DNA of 64,000 nucleotides from NCBI GenBank assembly GCA_965199055.1, contig CBDAQR010000003.1, positions 930,001 to 994,000 of the forward strand, written 5' to 3'. How positions within the stretch are numbered: the first letter of the stretch is position 1; every line of letters starts with the position of its first letter. This document shows, in pieces, positions 29,777-38,542 of the stretch. The DNA comes from CBDAQR01 sp965199055 (GTDB taxonomy: Bacteria > Pseudomonadota > Gammaproteobacteria > Pseudomonadales > Halieaceae). Position numbers and translations under genes: made by a program. The notes beneath the pieces are model-generated. The model was not told the DNA's origin, made no database searches, and saw nothing but the letters and a program-made list of their open reading frames with translations.

Positions 29777-30522
29777 TCGCGCGGGTTCCGCAAGTTAGAG
29801 AGCGTAAACAGGTTAGGTGTGAGTTCAATGTCGAACTGCACTGACTCCATGACGAGTTCGGTCCACTGCTCAGGCGACTCGACTTTGTGCACCCGCATGA
29901 CGCTGGCTACAGTGCGCCCCGACATCTCCCTGATCTCGCGGGCTTTCATGATTTTCACCAACTCCCCGTCCTGATCCCAGAACTGCTCTTCGAGCAGGAT
30001 GTAGTCATCGCGAACGTGAAGAATCTCCTTTCCCCAGACCACGGCGGAATCTTCGTGAGGTATGGCCTCAATGACATACACGGTATGCCCGTCGAGCTCA
30101 TAGCTCTCGAGCAAACGGTGATCGTACTCATAGATGATGTCCGTCGACTTACTCACCTCATTGTTGGACAGGTCGGAGCCCATCCAACTTTGACTCATCA
30201 TCGACGAGGGCACCTTGATAACGCGGTTGACCTTGGGCGAGTAAGTCCACATCTGATCTGCTTTCATCAGCGTGCCATTACCTTTGTCTTTGCGCGGCGC
30301 TGTCACCCTCACCAAAGACGTCTTGTCACCTTCGCTCCAACTGCGCATAGACATGCTGCGCTGCCAATCGGGCCGGTGAATGGTCATGGTCATTTCGCCA
30401 TAAGAGGTCTTACCGCGCCAGTGATCCATCGCCGCCACGACCCACTCTTTCGCGCTGAATTCTTCTGCCTGCGCTGTACTCGCACAAACAGTGAGAACGA
30501 CCGCAATTATTCTGCGCAACAC
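29773..30522 (-). CDS. Outer membrane lipoprotein-sorting (LolA-like) protein
   Basis: 249 residues, exported (signal peptide 1-19 ending STAQA), with the LolA-like half-barrel fold of the outer membrane lipoprotein-sorting family (KTSYGEMTMTIHRPDWQRSMSMRSWSEGDKTSLVRVTAPRKDKGNGTLMK). GTG start, confirmed by GAGGAG 7 bases upstream. It probably ferries a hydrophobic molecule through the periplasm; it is not the housekeeping LolA, which is shorter and encoded alone. First gene of the six-gene operon, with a CRP-type box 51 bases upstream. Confidence 0.9.
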   Translation of the reverse strand: MLRRIIAVVLTVCASTAQAEEFSAKEWVVAAMDHWRGKTSYGEMTMTIHRPDWQRSMSMRSWSEGDKTSLVRVTAPRKDKGNGTLMKADQMWTYSPKVNRVIKVPSSMMSQSWMGSDLSNNEVSKSTDIIYEYDHRLLESYELDGHTVYVIEAIPHEDSAVVWGKEILHVRDDYILLEEQFWDQDGELVKIMKAREIREMSGRTVASVMRVHKVESPEQWTELVMESVQFDIELTPNLFTLSNLRNPRE

Positions 30523-30572
30523 CGCACTTCTCCTCAGTACCTTGCTCCGAGTGTACGGACTTGGGCAGAAAC

Positions 30573-30588
30573 TGTGAACCGGGTCACA
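30573..30588. promoter_or_regulatory. CRP/Vfr consensus binding site
   Basis: A perfect TGTGA-N6-TCACA (30573-30577 and 30584-30588). It lies 51 bases before the GTG of the LolA-like gene on the minus strand, with a weak TACACT -10-like element (30550-30555) between them, and also upstream of the small-RNA candidate on the plus strand. It could serve either direction. Function is inferred from the exact match to the consensus. Confidence 0.7.
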
Positions 30589-30644
30589 AATCCAAGAATT
30601 ACGAGGGCGACAAGTGCAGCAAATTGAAGCTTGATGATTCAGAC

Positions 30645-30725
30645 TAAGTTGCAGCGTCTACCAGAGGGCGACGGTAGCAAGCTGCGAGATGAGCCTGGCC
30701 CGGGGATTCCCCGGGCCTTTTTTTT
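30645..30725 (+). ncRNA. Candidate small RNA ending in an orphan terminator
   Basis: No protein-coding gene precedes the strong terminator on this strand. A two-part stem-loop (GCAGC 30651-30655 pairs with GCTGC 30681-30685, with CTACC/GGTAG inside) is followed by the GC-rich terminator. The 5' end is a guess from a GATGAT -10-like element at 30633-30638 located about 64 bases after the centre of the CRP box. About 80 nt. No known sRNA family is recognised. Confidence 0.45.
30697..30725 (+). terminator. Strong rho-independent terminator (orphan)
   Basis: Perfect 9-bp stem GGCCCGGGG/CCCCGGGCC with ATT loop (30697-30717), followed by eight T (30718-30725). It is active on the plus strand, where no gene ends upstream; on the minus strand it lacks a T tract. 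It therefore suggests a short transcript starting between the CRP box and the hairpin. Confidence 0.85.
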
Positions 30726-30746
30726 AACTCGAATAAAGCGTTCGTC

Positions 30747-30980
30747 TTACCTGGAACAAAGTGTTCGCCCATCTGGACAGTCGTAGTCCCGATAGGCTTT
30801 ACCAGTCGGCTCATAACTGAAGCTCACGAGCGAGGCACTACGCGCCTTGGCCGTTTCCTTGCAATCGACTTTGCCTTCCCGTTCGATCAAGGCCGATGCT
30901 GCGCTACTTTCCCGCGCAGATGGCGTGTTCGCGAGCAGAGTCGCCGCCACCAGGGCGACCAATGAAAGGTGCCTGCGCAT
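30747..30980 (-). CDS. Small secreted hypothetical protein
   Basis: 77 residues starting at the ATG at 30980, with CAGGAG 5 bases upstream. Signal peptide (MRRHLSLVALVAATLLA, cleavage near SARES) and a mature part of about 55 residues with three cysteines (VDCKETAK, YDCPDG, TLCSR), so it is a periplasmic or secreted small Cys protein. No family recognised. Ends 27 bases before the terminator region of the opposite strand. Confidence 0.65.
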   Translation of the reverse strand: MRRHLSLVALVAATLLANTPSARESSAASALIEREGKVDCKETAKARSASLVSFSYEPTGKAYRDYDCPDGRTLCSR

Positions 30981-31071
30981 GGTTTTCTCCTGTGAGTAAC
31001 GGTTTCTACCGCTTTCCAACAGTGTGAGAAAACCCGCGGGTATTGGCTATCCGGCCTGTCGCGGGACAGGC

Positions 31072-31886
31072 TCAATTCATCGCAAAGCGGTCATTCGACA
31101 GCTGCGCAGCGCCATCGATTCGCGGCAAATCCAACAACGTGACGATACCGGCGTCTGCGGCGGCAACACCAGGGATTGCGTTAACAATCCAGTTAGCCGC
31201 GGATGCATTGCCTCCACCGGCAGCGCCTGGCTCGTAATGATCTTCGGCGTGAAAGCTGACCGACAAATCCGGATCGCCCTTAATCAACACCTGGTGGCAA
31301 CCTCGACCTTCAGCGGGATACGGCCACTCTGGAGCACACGCATCATCGATACGGGTCACGTGCTCAATCACAAAGCGCGCCTGACCCTGGTGCATGCCGC
31401 GCACCTCAAATCGAAACGCACCCTGGGTACCCTTCTCAAAGGTGCCCATGCCTTCTACTTCTATTGTGTTCTCCAGCGGGCGCCGCTCGACCTCCGTTTC
31501 AATGGCATCGACAGGCGCACCCAGGGCATCGCCCATTAAGCGGACCATGGGCGCCCAAACCATTTCTAACGCAAAGTCGTGCAACATCATCGGTAACTCA
31601 TCCATCGAGCCACCAAAACCAATGACCTCGCGCACCACATGGGGCTGGTCATAGAGGGCGTAGTTGAACATCTCGCGACCGCGAAGCTCGGTAATGTTGG
31701 AGCAGGCGCCGCTCAACGCTATTGGCAACATGTCCATAGCCCAGCCGGGATCAACCCCCGAAACCAACAGCGATGCACCGCCTTTCTCACAGGCTGCCTG
31801 AATCGGCGCCAGCACTTCCTCGGGTTGCGAGCCAGGGTACAGAAAACTGTAAAAGGAAGTCGATACCACATTAGCCCCCGCCTCGA
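31072..31886 (-). pseudogene. Amine-dehydrogenase-like (DAPDH family) gene, 3' part, broken by IS
   Basis: About 270 codons matching the C-terminal two thirds of the NAD(P)H-dependent amine dehydrogenase / dihydrodipicolinate reductase-like family (VVSTSFYSFLYPG, SGVDPGWAMDMLPIALSG, MFNYALYDQPHVVREVIGFG). The reading frame enters IS sequence at 31887, where the inverted repeat of the IS begins. The first codons survive on the other side of the element at 33078-33119, but roughly 60-85 codons in between (rest of the Rossmann domain) are gone. The gene is not functional unless the remaining frame is translated from the apparent start inside the IS. Confidence 0.85.
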
Positions 31887-31927
31887 TGTAAATACCCCAA
31901 ACAGCTAACCACCCATTCATAGAAAAA

Positions 31928-32707
31928 TTAAGCCACTTCTCGGTATTGAACGGGTGTCATATCGTTCAATCCATCATGGGGTCGTTCATGGTTATACAAC
32001 ACGATCCAGTCATCCGTGATCTCTCGAACTTCCTGCAATGTCTCGAACAGATATAAGTCCAATACTTCCTCTCGATACGTGCGATTAAAACGTTCGATAA
32101 ATCCATTTTGGTAAGGCTTGCCGGGCTTGATGAAATCGATCTGAATTCCATGCGCTTGCGCCCATTCAGCCAACGCCCCTGATGTAAATTCAGGGCCATT
32201 ATCAACCCTGATAATAGCGGGATAGCCTCGCCAGGCTGCAATACGATCTAATGTATGTATCACTCGCTCCGTAGTAATGCCCGAATTGATATCTATCGCT
32301 AACACTTCTCGATTGAAATCATCAACCACATTGAACGTGCGAAACCGATGACCGTGACGCAAGGTATCGCTCATAAAATCCATCGACCAACAGATATTGG
32401 CTGATCTAGGAACGCGCAATGGCAACGGATTCCTATTCGGTATCCTGCGTTTTACTTTACGCCGTATATTCAGTTTTAACTCCATATAAACACGGTAAAT
32501 CCGTTTGTGATTCCAACGTTTACCCAACGCTCTGAGCCGCTTACACAGCTTTGGAAAACCCCAGCGAGGGTGCTTCTCAACCAAGGCCAGCAACGCATCA
32601 ATCAGCTCACTATCATCTACTCGCTTGGGCGTGTAGTAATACGCCGTGCGACTTAGCGCGGCTGCACCACAGGCCGCTCGAATGCTGACAGGGTAATCCT
32701 TGCGCAA
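31928..32707 (-). CDS. IS3-family transposase OrfB (DDE integrase domain)
   Basis: 259 residues of the rve/DDE transposase core: Asp in CWSMDFMSD, Asp in IRVDNGPEFTSG and Glu in NGFIERFNRTYREEVLD, with an HTH_21 region upstream (SIRAACGAAALSRTAYYY). It is normally made as an OrfAB fusion by -1 frameshifting at the A6G run near the end of orfA. The element appears intact. Confidence 0.95.
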   Translation of the reverse strand: MRKDYPVSIRAACGAAALSRTAYYYTPKRVDDSELIDALLALVEKHPRWGFPKLCKRLRALGKRWNHKRIYRVYMELKLNIRRKVKRRIPNRNPLPLRVPRSANICWSMDFMSDTLRHGHRFRTFNVVDDFNREVLAIDINSGITTERVIHTLDRIAAWRGYPAIIRVDNGPEFTSGALAEWAQAHGIQIDFIKPGKPYQNGFIERFNRTYREEVLDLYLFETLQEVREITDDWIVLYNHERPHDGLNDMTPVQYREVA

Positions 32708-32739
32708 ACGATCAACCCACTGCCGACGATGGACTGGCC

Positions 32740-33003
32740 CTAAAGCTTTTTTATGATCTCTTCCTGCATCTGACTCTTCAGGCTGAGATCGGCATACATC
32801 TGCTTGAGCTTGCGGTTCTCTTCTTCAAGTTCCTTGAGCCGCCGTACATCGGAGGCTTCCATTCCACCGTACTTAGAGCGCCACTTGTAAAAGGTGCTGA
32901 GTCCAATGCCATGCTCTCGACATATGTCCGGAACCGGCACTCCGCTTTCTGCTTGTTTGAGAAACGCCACAATCTGCGTTTCGCTGAACTTCGATTTGCG
33001 CAT
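32740..33003 (-). CDS. IS3-family transposase OrfA
   Basis: 87 residues: N-terminal helix-turn-helix (SETQIVAFLKQAESGVPVPDICREHGIGLSTFYKWRSKYGG) and C-terminal leucine-zipper coiled coil (RRLKELEEENRKLKQMYADLSLKSQ). Ends EEIIKKL, where AAAAAAG permits -1 slippage into orfB. The orfA type resembles IS407-like elements. An identical but truncated copy is at 33737. Confidence 0.93.
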   Translation of the reverse strand: MRKSKFSETQIVAFLKQAESGVPVPDICREHGIGLSTFYKWRSKYGGMEASDVRRLKELEEENRKLKQMYADLSLKSQMQEEIIKKL

Positions 33004-33077
33004 ATGTAAAAACTCCTATCACGTTAGTTTATAGAAATTTCTACGTATGAGTGGCGCTATTTTACGGGGTACTTACA

Positions 33078-33119
33078 CCCCACATTACCGGTACCCCAAA
33101 CAACGACTTTCAGTGCCAC
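33078..33119 (-). pseudogene. Amine-dehydrogenase-like gene, 5' remnant
   Basis: Fourteen codons from a GTG (33117-33119) preceded by AAGGAG, reading (M)ALKVVVWGTGNVG, the NAD-binding start typical of this family. The last codon ends exactly at the IS boundary (33077). With the part at 31072-31886 it shows that one gene was interrupted, with loss of the intervening codons. Confidence 0.85.
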
Positions 33120-33201
33120 GCACGCTCTCCTTCTCTGTGGACGATAAAGAACAACAAGGGTATTATTCGCGTCCCCTTTCTCCAAGGGGTTTCTCAAAAA
33201 A

Positions 33202-33220
33202 CCGCCCGTAGCTCAGCTGG
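33202..33220 (+). other. tRNA-Arg 5' fragment (pseudo-tRNA)
   Basis: Nineteen bases identical to the first 19 bases of the tRNA-Arg gene, exactly 200 bases upstream of it (33202 versus 33402). The rest of a tRNA does not follow: no anticodon or T arm can be formed. It directly precedes the hairpin cassette. Confidence 0.75.
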
Positions 33221-33372
33221 GCCGATTGCGCAGCAATCTGCGACCGAGCCGAGCCGGGATTCGAGCAAAGCGGACGCTTTGCGACCCCGGCTCGATTAGC
33301 GAGGGCCGGTCTTGCAGACCAAAGGCTGCAAGGAGCGCTGGCAAGCCAAAGGCTTGCTAGAATCAGCAAGTG
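33221..33372. repeat. Hairpin cassette between tRNA fragment and tRNA-Arg
   Basis: About 150 bases without a gene but full of inverted repeats: GATTGC/GCAATC (33224-33238); a 9-bp stem CGAGCCGGG/CCCGGCTCG (33250-33258 with 33286-33294) enclosing GCAAAGC-GGAC-GCTTTGC (33265-33282); GGTCT/AGACC (33308-33320); GCAAGCC-AAA-GGCTTGC (33341-33357); and CTTGCT/AGCAAG overlapping the last. No T tract follows, so these are not plain terminators. Could be a structured RNA leader, a processing spacer or a small repeat element. Confidence 0.6.
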
Positions 33373-33401
33373 GACTAATGCTGATGGGTACTGAATGTTG
33401 T

Positions 33402-33478
<77 letters not shown>

Positions 33479-33522
33479 GTATACCTGCGTTTCCCAGTTA
33501 GGGGTCATTCACAAAAATTCTC

Positions 33523-33555
33523 ATGGACCATATATGGACCAAATATGGACCACAC
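33523..33555 (+). repeat. Three tandem 11-bp repeats downstream of tRNA-Arg
   Basis: ATGGACCA begins at 33523, 33534 and 33545, that is three 11-base units (ATGGACCATAT, ATGGACCAAAT, ATGGACCACAC), 45 bases after the tRNA. Helically phased repeats next to a tRNA 3' end resemble integrase arm-binding sites or iterons; no integrase gene is present. The rest of 33479-33662 holds nothing else that can be identified. Confidence 0.6.
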
Positions 33556-33662
33556 ACCGAATACGAAAACTATTATCGAGCATCTCATGACCGTTAGCTT
33601 CACCAGAGAGGCCTTTCCCCGAATATGTGCTTGGTCGCACTTAACAACAATAAACGTCTGTT

Positions 33663-33846
33663 TGTAAGTACCCCGTAAAATAGCGCCACTCATACGTAGA
33701 AATTTCTATAAACTAACGTGATAGGAGTTTTTACATATGCGCAAATCGAAGTTCAGCGAAACGCAGATTGTGGCGTTTCTCAAACAAGCAGAAAGCGGAG
33801 TGCCGGTTCCGGACATATGTCGAGAGCATGGCATTGGACTCAGCAC
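33663..33846 (+). mobile_element. Truncated IS3-family element (copy 2, 5' end only)
   Basis: 184 bases identical to the orfA end of copy 1 but in opposite orientation. They contain the terminal repeat TGTAAGTACCCC and the first codons of orfA (ATG at 33737) until the sequence is cut by the next IS at 33847. The distal part of this copy is absent beyond the second IS, so a deletion took place. Copies 1 and 2 are head to head around tRNA-Arg. Confidence 0.9.
33737..33846 (+). pseudogene. Truncated orfA of IS copy 2
   Basis: First 36 codons of OrfA (MRKSKFSETQIVAFLKQAES...), identical to copy 1, ending inside HTH sequence at the junction with the neighbouring IS. Not functional as a transposase. 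Confidence 0.9.
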
Positions 33847-33854
33847 TGTAGTGG

Positions 33855-35035
<1,181 letters not shown>

Positions 35036-35242
35036 TTGCTCACCTGTGTCTTGAGGGGTGATAGTATCACCCAGATTCAGGTGGCCAAATTCAGTGTGCC
35101 ACTACATAGCAAGCTTCTGAGCTCAAATATTCGATCACCCAGAAAATCGCGCGAACGTTTCTCTGTTGAAATTATCTGCAAAGCATGACTCCAGAGTATG
35201 TAAATACGCCTCGTGAGGAGATAAAGCTTTTAAAATCATATT

Positions 35243-35288
35243 AGAGAGGTTTCTCTATTTTTGCAAATTTATAGAGAATGTTCTCTAT
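35243..35288. promoter_or_regulatory. Two palindromic operators upstream of tetR-like gene
   Basis: AGAGA-GGT-TTCTCT (from 35243) and the perfect ATAGAGAA-TG-TTCTCTAT (35271-35288), each followed by TTTTT-R-CAAA, form a direct repeat of the same operator. The rest of 35107-35330 is AT-rich and carries no gene. Spacing suggests cooperative binding of two dimers of the downstream TetR protein. Confidence 0.65.
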
Positions 35289-35330
35289 TTTTACAAACGT
35301 GAAGCAGTTCGTAGTACCATCTACCAATAT

Positions 35331-36017
35331 GTGATTAACGGTGTTTCGGAGCGCAAAGAGTTGAGCGATGCATTGTCCATAGGCAAAGATTTCTCGGGGT
35401 CTGCACCAGCCAGAAGACGCCACAAAATACTTGTAACGGCGGAGAGATTGTTCGCTGAACGCGGGCTGAAAGCGGTCTCGTTAAATGAGATCAATAAGGC
35501 TGCTGGTCAGAAGAGCAGCTCGGCACTTCACTACCACTTTGGAGGAAAGAAGAAACTGCTCGAGGCCATATTGAAACCGCACTACGAATCGATAGAGGAG
35601 CGCCACAAAGAACTCCTGCCCTCACTAAAACCGCAAGCTAGCGTTAGAGAAGCGGTATTAGCCTTCATCACACCTTTTATCGAAAAACTCGACGATGAAA
35701 GAGGCGTCCACTATCTGCGCATCTATGCACAGCTGCTGGAGGAAGACGTCGACCTGGTGGTAAATCGGGACTCCACAAGCCTCAGCAGAGTATGGCACAA
35801 AGGTCTAATGACAGTTGACTCGGGCGCACTCTCCAAACTACCAAAGCATACGTTAGACGCACGACTGATTTCTTTCGTGATGTTGTTATTTCACTCTTTA
35901 TCAGCCTATGCCTCTTTCCAAAAATCACCCAACAAAAACCCTTATCGGAGCAAGAAGACGTTCGTTTCTAACCTTAATGACACGCTTGTGGCCGTTTTAA
36001 TGGGCCCATCAATATAA
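35331..36017 (+). CDS. TetR family transcriptional regulator
   Basis: 228 residues. HTH: RHKILVTAERLFAERGLKAVSLNEINKAAGQKSSSALHYHFGGKKKLLEAIL. The C-terminal domain resembles the TetR_C (AefR/AcrR-like) group with LISFVMLLFHSLSAYASF. GTG start. Two palindromes before it suggest autorepression. No obvious target operon beside it; the next gene is a decayed LysR on the other strand. Confidence 0.88.
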   Translation: MINGVSERKELSDALSIGKDFSGSAPARRRHKILVTAERLFAERGLKAVSLNEINKAAGQKSSSALHYHFGGKKKLLEAILKPHYESIEERHKELLPSLKPQASVREAVLAFITPFIEKLDDERGVHYLRIYAQLLEEDVDLVVNRDSTSLSRVWHKGLMTVDSGALSKLPKHTLDARLISFVMLLFHSLSAYASFQKSPNKNPYRSKKTFVSNLNDTLVAVLMGPSI

Positions 36018-36029
36018 GACCGCGCGCCA

Positions 36030-36608
36030 CTATGCAGTTCTGCACTCCTCCTCCAGAAAATCGATGAACGCCCGCACTCGTCTCGCTAGCTGGCTGCGCT
36101 GCGGAAAATAAACGTCTAGGCCGGACAACTTTGGCCAATGGGGCTCGAGGACTGGCACCAATCTACCTTCTTCAATCAGCGGGGCAGCAATCGGCTCCAA
36201 GAGCTTCCCTATTCCCTGTCCTTCGCATGCCATATCGAGTGCCACATCAATATCGTTAACGATTACGCCCGCCGAAAGATCCTAGATGATCTCCCTGTTC
36301 CTGACACTCAGATTAGACATCGCAAGTTGCCGAGAGGTAATGAACCGGTAGTAGATAAACGAGTGCTGCTTCAAGTCACAGGGATTGCGCGGAACACCAC
36401 GCCGCTCCAAATATTCCGAAGAGGCGAAGAATGCGTCGTACAAGGTCGGCGTCAATCGCCTGGCCACCATATCTTCGCTGACACGGTGCCCAAGGCGGAA
36501 TCCAACCTCTATGCCAGAACCGATGAAGTCGACTTTCGCATCAGCGAGCGGAGGAACTCTGCTCCAATAGTATTCAGGCGCAGCATCAAACCGGCCGATC
36601 TCCTTCAA
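36030..36608 (-). pseudogene. LysR-family regulator remnant
   Basis: Contains two reading frames of one substrate-binding domain. 36282-36608 reads DFIGSGIEVGFRLG...ASSEYLERRGVPRNPCDLKQHSFIYYR and ends in a stop, while 36030-36245 continues in another frame with NDIDVALDMACEGQGIGKLLEPIAAPLIEEGRLVPVLEPHWP. A frameshift separates them near 36282-36300. The N-terminal HTH is missing; the 5' edge abuts or overlaps the TauD gene. Decayed, probably by deletion between the two. Confidence 0.82.
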
Positions 36609-37428
36609 TCACAACCCGCAGCATCTCGCGGCGGCGCCCCTGATAATCGTTCAGGGCGTAATGCTGGGTCGATCGATTGTCCCAGAAGGCCAAGGTACCG
36701 GGCTCCCACTTCAGCCGAGTGACAAATTCATCGCGGGTGGTGTGGGCCACAAGTTCCTGCAGCAATGCTCTGACTTCGTCTTCTGGCAATTCAGGCAAGC
36801 CAATTACAAATGCGCCATTCACGTAGAGAATCTTCTCGCCGGTTTCCGGATGGGTGCGCACCACCGGATGCAATACGCTGCCGGTCGCTTGCTCCATCGC
36901 CTGCGTTTTAGTGCCCTGCTCCGTATCGCCGCTACGGCTGGCATAGAATCCACCAGGACCGTAGATATGCTCGGCGCTGTGCTCCGCCTTTAACTCTGCA
37001 ATCTTTCCCACCATTTCTTCGGGCAGCGCGTCATATGCCAGCACGCCATCGGCCAGCAGAGTGTCTCCGCCCTCATCGGGCACCTCCACCGCGTACAAGA
37101 TGGTTCCCATCGCAGGCTCTTCGTAAAAACTCACTTCAGAGTGCCAGCCACCGCCAAAGTTCTGTTTTTCGTCAGCCTCTTTCACGACAGCAATCACCTC
37201 CGGCACACCGGGCACCGATTGGATGAAGGGATGCACATCCAGGCTACCGAAACAGGCGCCGATGTCGCGCAAGGCGCTCGCATCCAGGGACTGGTTGCGC
37301 ACCACGATCAGCCGATGTTCGAGCAACAAGCGACGCAATTCCGCTGCCGCGTCGTCGCTAACGGGCTTGGATAAATCGATATCCTGAATTTCAGCGCCAA
37401 AGGCGCCAGAGAGCGGGCGAACTTGCAT
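36586..37428 (-). CDS. TauD/TfdA family Fe(II)/2-oxoglutarate dioxygenase
   Basis: 280 residues. Iron ligands: His96 and Glu98 in WHSEVSF (HxE in place of the more common HxD) and His256 in STQHYALNDY; the 2-oxoglutarate Arg is in RRREMLRV near 267-271. Members hydroxylate and so cleave sulfonates, aryloxyacetates or related substrates. No sulfonate transport genes are nearby. The 3' end overlaps LysR remnant sequence by about 20 bases. Confidence 0.9.
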   Translation of the reverse strand: MQVRPLSGAFGAEIQDIDLSKPVSDDAAAELRRLLLEHRLIVVRNQSLDASALRDIGACFGSLDVHPFIQSVPGVPEVIAVVKEADEKQNFGGGWHSEVSFYEEPAMGTILYAVEVPDEGGDTLLADGVLAYDALPEEMVGKIAELKAEHSAEHIYGPGGFYASRSGDTEQGTKTQAMEQATGSVLHPVVRTHPETGEKILYVNGAFVIGLPELPEDEVRALLQELVAHTTRDEFVTRLKWEPGTLAFWDNRSTQHYALNDYQGRRREMLRVVIEGDRPV

Positions 37429-37488
37429 GGTGTCATCCTACTGCATACGGGCTTCATAACTGAATCACCGAAGTGTAGCCTAAGCAGC

Positions 37489-38532
37489 ATGTACAACTCC
37501 AAACTCACTGCGCTAGTGCTGGCTTCGCTACTGTGCTGCCTTTCGGGCTGCGGCGGAGGTGGTGGAGGCGGCAGTCCCGCTTCCAGCCCGGTTAGTGGCA
37601 CTGGCGACACAACCGCTAGCAGTCTGCAGGGAGCTCTCAATAATGCCGTAAACCGCGGCGTCGATGGACTGATGCTCACTGTGCTCAAACCAGGCAACAC
37701 AGAGAGCTATGCTGCCGGAACCGCGAGCCGTGCCTCGGGTGAACCCATGGACACCAACGGCTTGTTCAAAATTGCCAGTGTCAGCAAATTATTTCTCGCG
37801 GTAGCGGTCGTTCAGGCCCAGGAACAAGGGCTGCTGGCATTGGACGATTCACTGTCTCAGCATCTCCCCGACCTGGCTGACCGCATCGCCAACTCCGATC
37901 AAATCACCCTGCGGCACATGATCCAACATCGCAGCGGCATTCCGGATTTCGACAGCCAGTTTGGCTTTAGCTGGGAGAATGCGCATACCGATACCGAACG
38001 CGTGCTGAATTACGCGCTGGATCTGCCAGCGGACTTCGCGCCGGACTCGCGCTTTGAGTACTCCAACACCAACTACCTGCTGCTGGGCCTGGTGCTTGAT
38101 AGCGCTCTGAACTACTCACATCACGATTTCATTCAGGCTGAAATACTCGACCCGCTAGCGCTGCGCGATACGTATCATCTGCAAACGGCGTTGGGGACGC
38201 TACCGCTGGTGCGAGGCTATTGGAACGATGTCGACACCACCAACCGGCTCTATCTCATTGCCGGAGGGGCCATGGTTTCAACCCCGAGAGATGTCGCCGT
38301 CTTTCTCGATGCACTGGCGCGGAGTGAGTTACTAAGCGACGCCGCCCAGGCGATTTATGAAGATGTCTATTGGCTAGAACATTCCGGGTGGGTACCCGGA
38401 TACCAGACCATTGCGCGCTACGAATCTCGATCGAATGCCACGGTGGTACTCCACATGAACACCACCGGCGGCAATAGCGAAGAAGTGCTGTCCGAGACTT
38501 ACGACAGAATAATCAGCATTCTGCGGCGCTAG
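37489..38532 (+). CDS. Serine beta-lactamase-like hydrolase, lipoprotein
   Basis: 347 residues. Lipobox LSGC21 with a Gly-rich linker, then a class C/EstB-like fold: SxxK at 97-100 (SVSK), YSN at 191-193 and HSG in the C-terminal EHSGWVPGY. Such proteins are periplasmic or outer membrane-bound esterases, D-peptidases or beta-lactamase-like enzymes. The ATG at 37489 gives the proper signal peptide; an upstream start would lengthen it with unrelated residues. Confidence 0.9.
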   Translation: MYNSKLTALVLASLLCCLSGCGGGGGGGSPASSPVSGTGDTTASSLQGALNNAVNRGVDGLMLTVLKPGNTESYAAGTASRASGEPMDTNGLFKIASVSKLFLAVAVVQAQEQGLLALDDSLSQHLPDLADRIANSDQITLRHMIQHRSGIPDFDSQFGFSWENAHTDTERVLNYALDLPADFAPDSRFEYSNTNYLLLGLVLDSALNYSHHDFIQAEILDPLALRDTYHLQTALGTLPLVRGYWNDVDTTNRLYLIAGGAMVSTPRDVAVFLDALARSELLSDAAQAIYEDVYWLEHSGWVPGYQTIARYESRSNATVVLHMNTTGGNSEEVLSETYDRIISILRR

Positions 38533-38542
38533 CCAGCTTGGA

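Larger units (their letters stand above)
31887..33077 (-). mobile_element. IS3-family insertion sequence (copy 1, complete)
   Basis: 1191-bp element bounded by imperfect terminal inverted repeats: TGTAAATACCCC at 31887 and, on the other strand, TGTAAGTACCCC ending at 33077. It carries orfA and orfB with an A6G slippery stretch. The 5' 184 bp are identical to the truncated copy at 33663. No target duplication is visible, because the flanks (CTCGA on the left, CCCC on the right) differ, consistent with a deletion next to the element. Confidence 0.92.

Noticed and set aside
33202..33280. A second functional tRNA
   Set aside because: Only the first 19 bases match; no anticodon or T arm can be formed.
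33250..33294. Hairpin after the tRNA fragment as rho-independent terminator
   Set aside because: No T tract follows on either strand.
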